Source: Paraburkholderia silviterrae
Lineage (GTDB): Bacteria; Pseudomonadota; Gammaproteobacteria; Burkholderiales; Burkholderiaceae
DNA: 64,000 bases
Direction of reading: 5' to 3'
Assembly (NCBI RefSeq): GCF_004353915.1
Contig: NZ_SMRP01000014.1
Span: 1-64,000 of the forward strand
The stretch's first letter is position 1, and every line of letters begins with the position of its first letter. Position numbers and translations under genes: made by a program. The notes beneath the pieces are model-generated. The model had not been told where the DNA came from. It made no database searches and worked only from the letters and a program-made list of their open reading frames with translations. Below are positions 54,623 through 63,392 of this stretch, one piece after another.

Positions 54623-55072
54623 ATGGTCGACGTCGTCGACACCGCCACGCGCAGCCGGATGATGTCGGGCATCCGCGCGCGCAACACGAAGCCCGAGAGG
54701 CTGGTGCGCAGCCTCTTGCACCGGCGCGGCTTTCGCTTTCGTCTCGACGTGCGCGAGCTGCCGGGGCGCCCCGATATCGTGCTGCCGCGCTATCGCGCCG
54801 TCGTGTTCGTGCACGGCTGCTTCTGGCACGGCCATCAGTGCGCGCTCTTCAAGTGGCCGGCCACGCGGCCGGAGTTCTGGCGCGCCAAGATCGCGCGCAA
54901 CCGCACCAACGACGCGAAGGCCCTCGCCGCGCTCGCGGCCCAGGGCTGGCGCGTGGCCGTGATCTGGGAATGCGCGCTGCGCGGCGCGGCACAGGATCCG
55001 CAGGCCGTCGTCGAGCGGCTCGCGCGCTGGCTCGAAGACACCGAAAGCGTCTGGTTCGAGGCGCGTGCCTGA
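54623..55072 (+). CDS. vsr: very short patch repair endonuclease
   Basis: 149 residues. Vsr nicks T:G mismatches that arise from deaminated 5-methylcytosine at Dcm sites. Recognisable parts are TRSRMMSGIRARNTKPE at the N-terminus, ELPGRPDIVLPRYRAVVFVH with the catalytic Asp, and GCFWHGHQCAL with zinc-type Cys/His. It lies 33 bases after dcm in the same direction, the usual pair. Confidence 0.93.
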   Translation: MVDVVDTATRSRMMSGIRARNTKPERLVRSLLHRRGFRFRLDVRELPGRPDIVLPRYRAVVFVHGCFWHGHQCALFKWPATRPEFWRAKIARNRTNDAKALAALAAQGWRVAVIWECALRGAAQDPQAVVERLARWLEDTESVWFEARA

Positions 55073-55257
55073 GCCTTGCTTGCAGCCAAAACGCCAAGCC
55101 CCGCAGTGATAAACTGGACCGGCTGTCGGCGCCCCCCGGCAATACCGGCAATGCCATGCCTGCCACAGGGTTCCCGACACGTCACGCCCGACGTGTGACG
55201 CCCAGCGTGTGACGCCCGCCACATCCACTTCAGAACTGAACGATAAGGAGGCAACCG

Positions 55258-55761
55258 ATGGCTGATTTTCGACTCTGGTCCGACGACTTTCCGAGTAACG
55301 GCTTCATGCCGAAGGCGCAGGAGTTCGACGATCGGGCCTTCGGCGTCGATGGCGACAACGTCTCGCCCGCGCTGCAGTGGGACGCGCCGCCCGCCGACAC
55401 GCAGAGCCTCGCGCTCACCGTCTACGATCCCGACGCGCCCACGGGCAGCGGGTTCTGGCACTGGGTGGTCGTCAACATTCCTGCCGATGTGCGCTCGCTT
55501 GCGCGCAATGCGGGCAAGGCCGATGGCAGCCTGTTGCCGCAAGGCGCCGTGCAGGTACGCAACGACTACGGCACGGTCGGCTTCGGGGGCGCCGCGCCTC
55601 CGCGCGGAGACAAGCCGCACCGCTATATCTTCCGCATCCATGCGCTGAAGATCGCGCAGTTGCCGGTGACGCCCGAGACCACCAACGCGGTCGCACGCTT
55701 CATGACGCATCTGAACGAAGTGGATTCGACCACTTACGTCGGGCTCTACGAACTGAAGTAA
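55258..55761 (+). CDS. YbhB/YbcL-family (PEBP-like) protein
   Basis: 167 residues. The start is MADFRLWSDDFPSNGFMPKA; later LTVYDPDAPTGSGFWHWVVV and GFGGAAPPRGDKPHRYIFRI are the PEBP signature with the anion-binding Asp-Pro-Asp-x-Pro and the GxAPPRG loop. Bacterial members are Raf-kinase-inhibitor-like, of unknown role. An AAGGAGG ribosome site precedes the ATG. It has no signal peptide, so it is cytosolic. Confidence 0.9.
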   Translation: MADFRLWSDDFPSNGFMPKAQEFDDRAFGVDGDNVSPALQWDAPPADTQSLALTVYDPDAPTGSGFWHWVVVNIPADVRSLARNAGKADGSLLPQGAVQVRNDYGTVGFGGAAPPRGDKPHRYIFRIHALKIAQLPVTPETTNAVARFMTHLNEVDSTTYVGLYELK

Positions 55762-55885
55762 CGGCAGCTTGCGTGCGCGGGCCGCATGGCGCACGGCGCC
55801 GATGTGTGCAATGACGCGCCGCGCACGCACAACTACCAACACATCCGGCGGTGCGCGGGCTCGACGCGCGCCACCCCTCTGATCG

Positions 55886-57316
55886 ATGCCCACATCCACG
55901 CTTTCCGCCTCACGCGCCGATCCCGTCGATCCCTCCGACGACCTCGAGACCGGACTGCCCTTCCCGCAACGCTATTACGCGATCCTCGTGGTCGCGCTCG
56001 GCATCACGCTCGCCGTGCTCGACGGCGCGATCGCCAACGTAGCGCTGCCGACCATCGCACATCACCTGAACGCGAGCCCCGCGAGCTCGATCTGGATCGT
56101 CAACGCATACCAGCTCTCGGTGACGATCTCGCTGCTGCCGCTCGCCTCGCTCGGCGACCGCATCGGCTACCGGCGCGTCTACCTGTGGGGCATGGCGCTC
56201 TTCACGATTGCCTCGCTCGGCTGCGCGCTCGCGACCTCGCTGCCGGCGCTCGCGATTGCGCGCACGGTGCAAGGCTTCGGCGGCGCAGGGATCATGAGCG
56301 TGAATACCGCGCTCGTGCGCATGATCTATCCGCGCACGCAGCTCGGGCGCGGCATCTCCATCAACGCGATGGTGGTGGCGATCGCCTCGGCGGTCGGCCC
56401 GACACTCGCCTCGGGCGTGCTCGCCATTGCGTCCTGGCCCTGGCTCTTCGCGATCAACGTGCCGATCGGCATCGCCGCCCTCGTACTGGGTATGCGCGCG
56501 CTGCCGGTCAACGAACGGCACCCCGCGCCCTACGACCTGCTGAGCGCCGTGCTCAACGCCATCGTGTTCGGGCTCCTGATCTTCGCCGTCGACGGCCTCG
56601 GCCACGGCGAGAGCCGTGCGTGGGTCGCGCTCGAATTCGCGCTCGCGCTCGTGATCGGCTGGTTCTTCGTGCGGCGCCAGCTCACGCAGCCCGCGCCGCT
56701 CCTGCCCGTCGATCTGCTCGCCAATCCGGTGTTCGCGCTGTCGATCGGCACCTCGGTCTGCTCGTTCTGCGCGCAGATGCTCGCGTTCGTCGCGCTGCCG
56801 TTCCTGCTGCAGGACACCTTCGGCTTTTCGCAGGTGCAGACGGGCCTGCTCATGACGCCGTGGCCGCTCGTTATCATCGGCGCCGCACCGCTCTCGGGCG
56901 TGCTGTCCGACCGCTATCCCGCCGGCATGCTCGGCGGCGTGGGGCTCGCGCTCTTCGCGCTCGGGCTCGTCTCGCTGGCTTCGCTCGCGACGCTCCACGC
57001 GCAGCCCACCGTCGTGGAGATCGGCTGGCGCATGGCGTTGTGCGGCGCGGGATTCGGCATCTTCCAGTCGCCCAACAACCGGCAGATTCTTTCCGCCGCG
57101 CCGCGCGAGCGCAGCGGCGGCGCGAGCGGCATGCTCGGCACCGCGCGGCTCACGGGCCAGACGCTCGGCGCGGCGCTGGTCGCCCTGATCTTCGGTGTGG
57201 CGCCGCAGCATGGGCCGACTGTGGCCCTCTACGCGGCGACCGCTTTCGCGGCCCTCGCGGCGCTCGTGAGCGTGCTGCGGCTCATGCCGGGGCGCGGCGC
57301 GCCCGCGCAGCGCTAG
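55886..57316 (+). CDS. MFS exporter, DHA2 (14-helix) family, SmvA/EmrB-like
   Basis: 476 residues. The DHA2 signatures are VLDGAIANVALPTIAHHL, then SLGDRIGYRRVYLWGM and QGFGGAGIMSVNTALVRMIY. About 14 helices are visible. Relatives export quaternary ammonium compounds, dyes or other drugs. No regulator is adjacent. The start ATG at 55886 has no strong ribosome site. Confidence 0.87.
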   Translation: MPTSTLSASRADPVDPSDDLETGLPFPQRYYAILVVALGITLAVLDGAIANVALPTIAHHLNASPASSIWIVNAYQLSVTISLLPLASLGDRIGYRRVYLWGMALFTIASLGCALATSLPALAIARTVQGFGGAGIMSVNTALVRMIYPRTQLGRGISINAMVVAIASAVGPTLASGVLAIASWPWLFAINVPIGIAALVLGMRALPVNERHPAPYDLLSAVLNAIVFGLLIFAVDGLGHGESRAWVALEFALALVIGWFFVRRQLTQPAPLLPVDLLANPVFALSIGTSVCSFCAQMLAFVALPFLLQDTFGFSQVQTGLLMTPWPLVIIGAAPLSGVLSDRYPAGMLGGVGLALFALGLVSLASLATLHAQPTVVEIGWRMALCGAGFGIFQSPNNRQILSAAPRERSGGASGMLGTARLTGQTLGAALVALIFGVAPQHGPTVALYAATAFAALAALVSVLRLMPGRGAPAQR

Positions 57317-57483
57317 CGCGCAGGCGCCCCTGCGCGGCCAGTGCCGCACGCCCGCGCTGCCGGCCGTTGGTCAGTAGGACGCACAAACATGCACTAACAT
57401 GGGTTTATGGTGCTCGGCCCCGGCATCCGCCGGCGGCGCGGCGCCGCTCTGCAGGCGAGTCAACCTTGCAAAGGGAGATTCCC

Positions 57484-58041
57484 ATGTCTCTGATCGTCGC
57501 TGGCCGGTTCACGACCTTCCCCGCCGCCGAAGCCGTTGCCGAAAAGCTGTTCGCGCGCGGTTTCGTCGAAGAAGACGTCAACCTGTTTTTCGTCAATCCG
57601 CGCGGACAGCACGCGCGTCATATGCCGCATCTCGTGCATGTCGACGTCGCACCGCCGCATCGCCGACGCAATCTGATCATGGGCGCCGTAGCGGGCGCCG
57701 TGGTGGGCATCGCGCTGTTCGGCGCGCTGCTCAACGCATCGCTGCCGTCCACCGTGATCGCGGCGGCTGTGGGGGCGTGGATCGGTGCGCGCATCGGCTC
57801 GGGCTGGCAGCGCAGGGCCGAGCACGAGGAGCGCGTGCATCACGAAACACGCCAGTCGGGTGTGCTGCTCGCGGTGCATGTGAGCGCCGAGAATCAGGCG
57901 ACGGCCGCGGATGTGTTGCGCGAAGCCGGCGCCGACGACGTCGAGCGCGCCTCGGGCCAATGGCACGGCGGCCATTGGGCCGACTTCGACCCGACCCAGG
58001 CGCCCACGCCATACGGCCAGAGGGGCGCGCAGCAGGCCTGA
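57484..58041 (+). CDS. glycine-zipper membrane protein with stress-type domain
   Basis: 185 residues. The N-terminal domain MSLIVAGRFTTFPAAEAVAE resembles the general-stress (YflT/17M-like) or DUF1269-like domain. A Gly-rich helix pair (NLIMGAVAGAVVGIALFGAL and AAAVGAWIGARIGSGW) resembles glycine-zipper membrane segments. The rest is a soluble tail with an alpha/beta pattern. AAGGGAG lies before the ATG. Family assignment is by eye. It is probably stress-related. Confidence 0.68.
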   Translation: MSLIVAGRFTTFPAAEAVAEKLFARGFVEEDVNLFFVNPRGQHARHMPHLVHVDVAPPHRRRNLIMGAVAGAVVGIALFGALLNASLPSTVIAAAVGAWIGARIGSGWQRRAEHEERVHHETRQSGVLLAVHVSAENQATAADVLREAGADDVERASGQWHGGHWADFDPTQAPTPYGQRGAQQA

Positions 58042-58084
58042 AGAAGGCCGGCTGCGCACGCGCGCCGGCCCGCCCGGCGCGCGC

Positions 58085-58112
58085 AAAAAAAACGGCGGCT
58101 CGAAAGCCGCCG
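58085..58112 (-). terminator. Rho-independent terminator downstream of otsA
   Basis: On the minus strand, CGGCGGCT and its complement flank a four-base loop, followed by eight Ts (A-run 58085-58092 on plus). It lies about 205 bases beyond the otsA stop. Confidence 0.85.
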
Positions 58113-58140
58113 CGTGGTGCATCGTCCGTCTGTTGCAACA

Positions 58141-58192
58141 GTCTGCTTTATCAGTCCGCTTCGTCGGTCTACTTCGTCAGTCCGCTTCGTCA
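58141..58192. repeat. 13-bp tandem repeat, four units
   Basis: Units start at 58141, 58154, 58167 and 58180 and match GTCYRCTTYRTCR. It lies between the terminator and the otsA 3' end. Confidence 0.75.
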
Positions 58193-58316
58193 TATTTCTC
58201 GTCGCCTGGCGGGCGCGGCGTCGTGCGTCCCCTGCACCGCTGCGCTTGCCGCCATGCCGGCCGCCAGCGAGACCTCGCGCGGCTCACGCGCCGCGCTCAA
58301 TTCGCCTTGCCCGCGC

Positions 58317-59759
58317 TCAGCTCGCCTTGCTAGCCGTAGCCGCCTTCACGGGCGCCGCGCTGCGCGCCTTCGCGGTGACCGAGGCGGCAGTCGCCACGCT
58401 GCGCAAGTCGGCCAGGAACGTATCGCGCCACACCGAAAGATTGTTCTCGCGCAGCGCCGCCATCATGTCCTCGTAACGCGACTGGCGCTCCACGTGCGGC
58501 ATCGAGAGCGCGCGCTCGAGCGCCTCGGCGGTCTGGTTCAGATCGTAGGGATTCACGACGAGCGCGCCCGGCATCTGCTCGGCAGCGCCCGCGAACTGCG
58601 AGAGCACCAGCACGCCCGGATCCTCGGGGTTCTGCGATGCCACGTACTCCTTCGCAACCAGATTCATGCCATCGCGCAACGGCGCCACGTAGCCCACCTG
58701 TGCCTGGCGGAACAGCGCCATCAGCAGTTCGCGCTCGTACTTGCGATTCAGGTACTGGATCGGCGTCCAGTCGAGCTGCGCGAAACGCCCGTTGATGCGG
58801 CCAGCCTCGCCTTCGAGATTGCGGCGGATCGTCTGATAGGTCTGCACGTCGGAGCGCGTTGGCGGCGCGATCTGCAGGAGCGAGACGCGGCCATGCCAGC
58901 CCGGCCCGTTCAGCAGCATGCGCTCGAACGCCTGGAAGCGCTCGGCGAGCCCCTTCGAATAGTCGAGCCGGTCGACGCTCATGATGAGCTTGCGCCCGCG
59001 CATCGCGTCGCGCAGGCTGCGCACCGGCTTGCGGTCGGAGAACTGAACGGCGGACTTCGCGATCGCATCGGGATAGATGCCGATCGGATACGTGCCGACC
59101 TTCAGGAAGCGGTCCCACGCGTGGACCATGCCGTCCTCGCTCGACGTGCCGTGGCCGCCACGCTCGATGTAGTCGAGGAGCGCCTGGCGGTCGGCGTCGG
59201 TCTGGAGACCGACCACGTCGTAGTGGCACATGAAGCGCATTAGCTCTTCATGCGGCGGCACCGAGCGCATCACTTCCGGCACCGGCAGCGGGATGTGCAG
59301 GAAAAAGCCGATCGGGTTCTTCACGCCCAGATCGCGCAGGCAGCGCGCGAACGGGATCAAGTGGTAGTCGTGCACCCAGATGATGTCGTCGGGCTGCAGC
59401 AGCGGCTGCAGCTGGCGCGCGAGTGTCGCGTTCACGCGCAGATAGCCGCTGTATTCCTGGCGCTCGTAGCGCGCGAGGTCGTTGCGGTAGTGGAACGTCG
59501 GCCAGAGCGTCGTATTCGAAAAACCCTTGTAGTACTGGTCATAGTCGCGCCGGGTGAGCCCCACCGTCGCGTATGTGACGCTGCCCTGCTGCTCGATGAT
59601 CGGGGCCGCCTGCTCCGTCACGGTCTCGCCGCTCCAGCCAAACCACACACCACCGGTTTCCTTCAGCGCGTCGAGTACGCCGACAGCCAGCCCTCCTGCT
59701 GCGGGACGTCCTTCCTGAGTCGGTGCAACGCGATTCGATACCACGATCAGTCTGCCCAT
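58317..59759 (-). CDS. otsA: trehalose-6-phosphate synthase
   Basis: 480 residues. GT20 enzyme that joins glucose from UDP-glucose to glucose-6-phosphate. Hallmarks: MGRLIVVSNRVAP, then WPTFHYRNDLARYERQEY and IIWVHDYHLIPFARCLRDL. The UDP/phosphate pocket is VDRLDYSKGLAERFQAFE (with Arg-x-Asp and Lys), and PLRDGMNLVAKEYVA follows. An AGGAGG ribosome site lies 10 bases before the ATG. The phosphatase otsB is not adjacent, nor is it elsewhere in this window. A short Ala/Lys-rich tail closes the protein. Confidence 0.95.
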   Translation of the reverse strand: MGRLIVVSNRVAPTQEGRPAAGGLAVGVLDALKETGGVWFGWSGETVTEQAAPIIEQQGSVTYATVGLTRRDYDQYYKGFSNTTLWPTFHYRNDLARYERQEYSGYLRVNATLARQLQPLLQPDDIIWVHDYHLIPFARCLRDLGVKNPIGFFLHIPLPVPEVMRSVPPHEELMRFMCHYDVVGLQTDADRQALLDYIERGGHGTSSEDGMVHAWDRFLKVGTYPIGIYPDAIAKSAVQFSDRKPVRSLRDAMRGRKLIMSVDRLDYSKGLAERFQAFERMLLNGPGWHGRVSLLQIAPPTRSDVQTYQTIRRNLEGEAGRINGRFAQLDWTPIQYLNRKYERELLMALFRQAQVGYVAPLRDGMNLVAKEYVASQNPEDPGVLVLSQFAGAAEQMPGALVVNPYDLNQTAEALERALSMPHVERQSRYEDMMAALRENNLSVWRDTFLADLRSVATAASVTAKARSAAPVKAATASKAS

Positions 59760-60003
59760 TACGGGTATACCTCCTGTTTCGTTGGGTCCGGGGGACGGTG
59801 CATTTACTTCTTATGCAAGAGTCGTGCCTCCTTTGGTTCAAGCAGCTTGCGCTTGCGCAGTGAACTCGCGCGGCAGGCGCGAGCAGCATCCGCGCGACGG
59901 CCGGCCCGAACCGGTTCCATCGCGCCCTAAAAAGACAGTACTCCGTACGACTTCCGACGAAGTGTCACGAGGCGTTGCGCCCGCCGCGCGGGCGGCTTGC
60001 GAA

Positions 60004-60237
60004 TCAGGCGTCCTGCTCGGACCCCAGATCGCGCTGGTACTCGAGCCCCTCCGCGCGCGCGCCGCCCTGGTTGTGCTCGCCATCGGGCGGCACACCTGGC
60101 GCCGGACGGTTCTGTCCGGCGGGGTCGGGCGTATAGCCAGAGGACGGATTGGTGGGCTCGCCGCCCTTGTGCTCGGCGTCGCGCGGGCCGCGCTTGCCCG
60201 TGTAACGGGCGGAACGGCGCATGGCGGGATGTCTCAT
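60004..60237 (-). CDS. hypothetical small Gly/Pro-rich protein
   Basis: 77 residues. AGGAGG lies seven bases before ATG 60237, which fixes the start. The protein is Arg-rich at the start (MRHPAMRRSARYTGKRGPRD) and Gly/Pro/Asn-rich after, likely disordered. No family recognised. Confidence 0.65.
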   Translation of the reverse strand: MRHPAMRRSARYTGKRGPRDAEHKGGEPTNPSSGYTPDPAGQNRPAPGVPPDGEHNQGGARAEGLEYQRDLGSEQDA

Positions 60238-60370
60238 GTCAGTGCCTCCTACGGCCAAGGCCGCGAACCGGCGACGTGGCGGCGGTGTGCTTACAGTCTA
60301 GGGGCCAGCGCGTGAAAATGCCGGTAAGAATGGCGAAGCGTTTGTAACTCGTACATAAAAAGCACGAGCG

Positions 60371-60559
60371 TCATCGATAGCGCCCAGGCGGCCCATCGGC
60401 GCGCGGCGCTTCGTCGGGCTCGGGGGGCGGATCGCCGATGGGCGGCGCGTCCGGCTCATCGGGTTCGCCGGGCGGGGGATCGTCGGGTTGCGGCGTATGC
60501 GCAAGCCAGGGCCGTGCGCGCAGAGGATCGGATGGATCGGGGAATCGGTAGCTCAGCAT
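60371..60559 (-). CDS. hypothetical Pro/Asp-rich small protein
   Basis: 62 residues, about one third Pro, with Asp/Glu repeats (DDPPPGEPDEPDAPPIGDPP). A GAGGAGC ribosome site precedes the ATG by five bases. Likely disordered; no family recognised. It lies 138 bases downstream of the sigma-54 response regulator on the same strand. Confidence 0.6.
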   Translation of the reverse strand: MLSYRFPDPSDPLRARPWLAHTPQPDDPPPGEPDEPDAPPIGDPPPEPDEAPRADGPPGRYR

Positions 60560-60697
60560 CGGTTGCTCCTCGAAGTGGTTCTACAGAGCAAGTCACAAAC
60601 CACGTACCAGCGCGCATACCCGCACACATACCCGCAGCGCCCCTCCCGCCGAAAGCGCGCGCACCGCGCGGATGAACCCACGCGGCCTGCACCGCGC

Positions 60698-62083
60698 TCA
60701 GGCGCCGCCCGCCGCGCGCGTGGATACTTCGCCCTTGCCGCTCTCGTTGCCATACTCGACGAGCCGGTTGTAGAGCGTCTTCAGGCTGATGCCGAGAATC
60801 TCGGCCGCACGCGTCTTTACGCCGCCGCACTGCTCGAGCGTCGCGAGGATCAGCTGACGGTCGGCATCGGCGAGCGAGGTGCCGAACGGAATCGTCACTG
60901 CCGTGCCCGCCACGGGCCTGGAAATCGAGATCTGCAGCGGCACCGCGGCGGTGAGATCGCCTTCGGCGCCGGCCATGATGTGCGCGCGCTGCACGTAGTT
61001 CTTCAGCTCCCGCACGTTGCCCGGCCACGGGTAGCCGCCCAACATCTCGCGCACGGCCGCGGGGAACTGCTTCTTCGTGCCGTGGCGCTCGTTGAGCTCG
61101 TCGAGGAATGCCTGGGCGAGCAGTTCCACGTCCTTGCCGCGCTCGCGCAGCGGCGGCAGGGTGATCGGGAACACGTTCAGCCGGTGATAGAGGTCGAGGC
61201 GCAGCTTGCCCTCCTCGACGGCCTGCTCCGGATCGCGGTTGGTCGCCGCGATCAGCCGCACGTCGGTCTCGATCTCCTTGGTCGTGCCCACGCGCATGAA
61301 CATGCCCGTTTCGAGCACACGCAGCAGCTTCACCTGCAGCTCGATCGGCATTTCGGTGATTTCGTCGAGGAACAGCGTGCCGCCGTTCGCGCGCTCGAAA
61401 TAGCCCTTGTGCTGACGGTCCGCGCCGGTAAACGAGCCGCGCTCGTGGCCGAACATCTCCGACTCGATCAGGTTCGGCGAGATCGCGCCGCAATTCACGG
61501 CGAGGAATTCGTGCTTGCGGCGCAAGCTCAGCTGATGGATGGTCTGGGCGGCCACTTCCTTGCCCGTGCCGGACTCGCCCACGAGCATGACGGACGCGGG
61601 CGTGGGCGCGACGCGGCTGATCTGGTCGTAGACCTCCTGCATCGCCGGCGAATTGCCCAGCATGAGGCCGAAGCGCCCCATGCGGCGCAGCTCGCCGCGC
61701 AGCGTGCCGATTTCGGCCTTGAGGTCGCCCGCGCGCGGCAGGCGATTGAGAATCGCCTTCACGCGCTGCAGGTTGATCGGCTTGACCAGATAGTCGATGG
61801 CGCCGGATTTGAGCGCATCGACGGCCGTCTCCACGCTCGCGTGGCCGGTGATGACGACGAGCTCCACGCCCGAGCGCGGGTCGAGGTCCTGGAAGAGATC
61901 CGTGCCGCTGCCGTCGGGCAGCTTCAGGTCGGTGAAAACGACGTCGGGCATCTGGCGGATCAGCTGGATGCGCGCCTCGCGCAGGTCGCCGGCCTGCGCG
62001 GTGGTGAGCCCGTCTTCGGCCACTACGGCGGCTAGCGCTTCGCGGGTTTGGGCGTCGTCATCGACAATCAATACATGTGGCAT
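60698..62083 (-). CDS. sigma-54 response regulator (NtrC family)
   Basis: 461 residues. The N-terminal receiver has the acid pair Asp8-Asp9 (MPHVLIVDDDAQ), phospho-acceptor Asp52 in VVFTDLKLP, Thr in VVITGH and Lys in YLVKPI. The central AAA+ domain has GESGTGKEV and GSFTGADRQ, the sigma-54 contact loop with Ser in place of the usual Ala (a known variant), followed by GGTLFLDEITEM. The C-terminal Fis-type HTH reads KTRAAEILGISLKTLYNRLV. No histidine kinase is next to it. Confidence 0.93.
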   Translation of the reverse strand: MPHVLIVDDDAQTREALAAVVAEDGLTTAQAGDLREARIQLIRQMPDVVFTDLKLPDGSGTDLFQDLDPRSGVELVVITGHASVETAVDALKSGAIDYLVKPINLQRVKAILNRLPRAGDLKAEIGTLRGELRRMGRFGLMLGNSPAMQEVYDQISRVAPTPASVMLVGESGTGKEVAAQTIHQLSLRRKHEFLAVNCGAISPNLIESEMFGHERGSFTGADRQHKGYFERANGGTLFLDEITEMPIELQVKLLRVLETGMFMRVGTTKEIETDVRLIAATNRDPEQAVEEGKLRLDLYHRLNVFPITLPPLRERGKDVELLAQAFLDELNERHGTKKQFPAAVREMLGGYPWPGNVRELKNYVQRAHIMAGAEGDLTAAVPLQISISRPVAGTAVTIPFGTSLADADRQLILATLEQCGGVKTRAAEILGISLKTLYNRLVEYGNESGKGEVSTRAAGGA

Positions 62084-62510
62084 CGCGTCTCGTCAGCCCT
62101 GAAAGATGAGTGGCTCCCATGCGCAACAGGTGTGGCGCGCGCGGCACGCGCGGGCCATCAGGCAACATGAGCCGGCGCCGCAAGCTACGCGGCGCATGCT
62201 GTCGCGCTGCAGGGGAGTACGAAACGGTCGGGGCGCCCAAGGCGGCGAATGAGCGGTTTTAGCTGCACTAACGCAACAATACCGCAGCCAGCACGCAACC
62301 CGAACCTCGATTGTTGTGGATATGACCATTATAGACTTAATCGAGATTGGCTTGCGCGCGTATCTCGGTGCGCAGCGGCACAGCCCGGGTGGTGCGGCGG
62401 GGCACGCCAGGCCACCCGGCGCGACTGCCCCGCCCGGTTGCTCTCGCGGCGCCCGGGATTTTCAGGCACGGGCCGGCGCCACTCGCGAAGGCCCCCAAGG
62501 GCACGCGGCT
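62084..62510. other. intergenic region upstream of the response regulator
   Basis: About 427 bases without a gene. On the minus strand a TATAAT (plus 62328-62333) could be a -10 box for the response regulator, but no -35 is convincing. The surrounding 60 bases are AT-rich. The open frames here are not protein-like. Confidence 0.35.
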
Positions 62511-62861
62511 TCAGTGCCGCGTTGCCGGATCGGCGCTCCCGTGCGGAAACGGCCAGGCGCCGTTCGGCTCGCCGCTCGACAAGCCGTTGACAGACGTGTG
62601 CGCCGGCTTGCTCGCCGTGCGCGCGGCGTTCATCGTGTCGGCCATGCCTGCGCTACTGTCGGCGACCGCCACATCCGGCGCACCAGTGCCGTTCTCAGCC
62701 AGTGCGCCGCCCTCGCCTTCCCAGCGGCTCAGATCGCGATAGAAGCTCTGCCGCTGCATGCGATGCCGTTGTGACCACCGCCAGGCCAGCATGCCAGCGG
62801 TCGCACCAAGCGCGCCCACCGCAAACAGGGTCCCAATCAGTCCAGGCTTATTTCTCGCCAT
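62511..62861 (-). CDS. hypothetical protein with one N-terminal membrane helix
   Basis: 116 residues from ATG 62861, preceded by GGGAGAG. MARNKPGLIGTLFAVGALGA is a membrane helix followed by Trp/Arg-rich residues, then a soluble, low-complexity tail rich in Ala and Ser. No family recognised. It lies between the two sigma-54 activators. Confidence 0.65.
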   Translation of the reverse strand: MARNKPGLIGTLFAVGALGATAGMLAWRWSQRHRMQRQSFYRDLSRWEGEGGALAENGTGAPDVAVADSSAGMADTMNAARTASKPAHTSVNGLSSGEPNGAWPFPHGSADPATRH

Positions 62862-63392
62862 ATCGCACTCTCCCAATTTCGTCGCCGGCGCGGGCATCGA
62901 CCAGATGACGCAGTCCGCGCGCGGTCACGGCGTCCAAGCCGCGTCCCGGCGTGCCGGATGCCAGCCTTCTATAGCGTAGACGCCCCGCACGGGTGGGAGT
63001 TGCACAGCATGAGGCATGCCACACAGAGGCGCTGCGCGGGCGCGAACGCCCGCCGACGGCGCGCCGGCCTACGCGCTTTGCGGCCACGTCCATTGCCCTG
63101 CAAGGCGCGGCAGTGGTTAAATGTTTACGAGATGGAGATACTGAGGCCGTTGGCACGGCATCGTCCGCGCTAGTCCTGGACGGCCTGTCTGGACCGCCGT
63201 AAAAGCGGTCCTCGAGGTCTGGCAGCAGGAAAGCCCGACCGAGGAGACGGCAAGCGCCTGGCGGCACCGACGCGGCCGAGCTATTGCCGGCTCCAATCCC
63301 GTGCCTTGTCCACGCGCGGCGCCTGCACCCGAGGCGCCGCGAGCGCTTTCCGGCTTCTGGCCACACACCCCAATTTGCAGGACGAACACGCT
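62862..63392. other. intergenic region between the hypothetical gene and the second activator
   Basis: About 530 bases. I found no gene with a credible start and ribosome site, and no -24/-12 promoter. A slightly AT-rich stretch (GTGGTTAAATGTTTACGAGA) lies around 63112-63131. Confidence 0.35.

Noticed and set aside
59812..59826. Four-residue leader peptide before otsA (TTG CAT AAG AAG TAA)
   Set aside because: It has a good-looking ribosome site but is too short, and no attenuator structure is seen.
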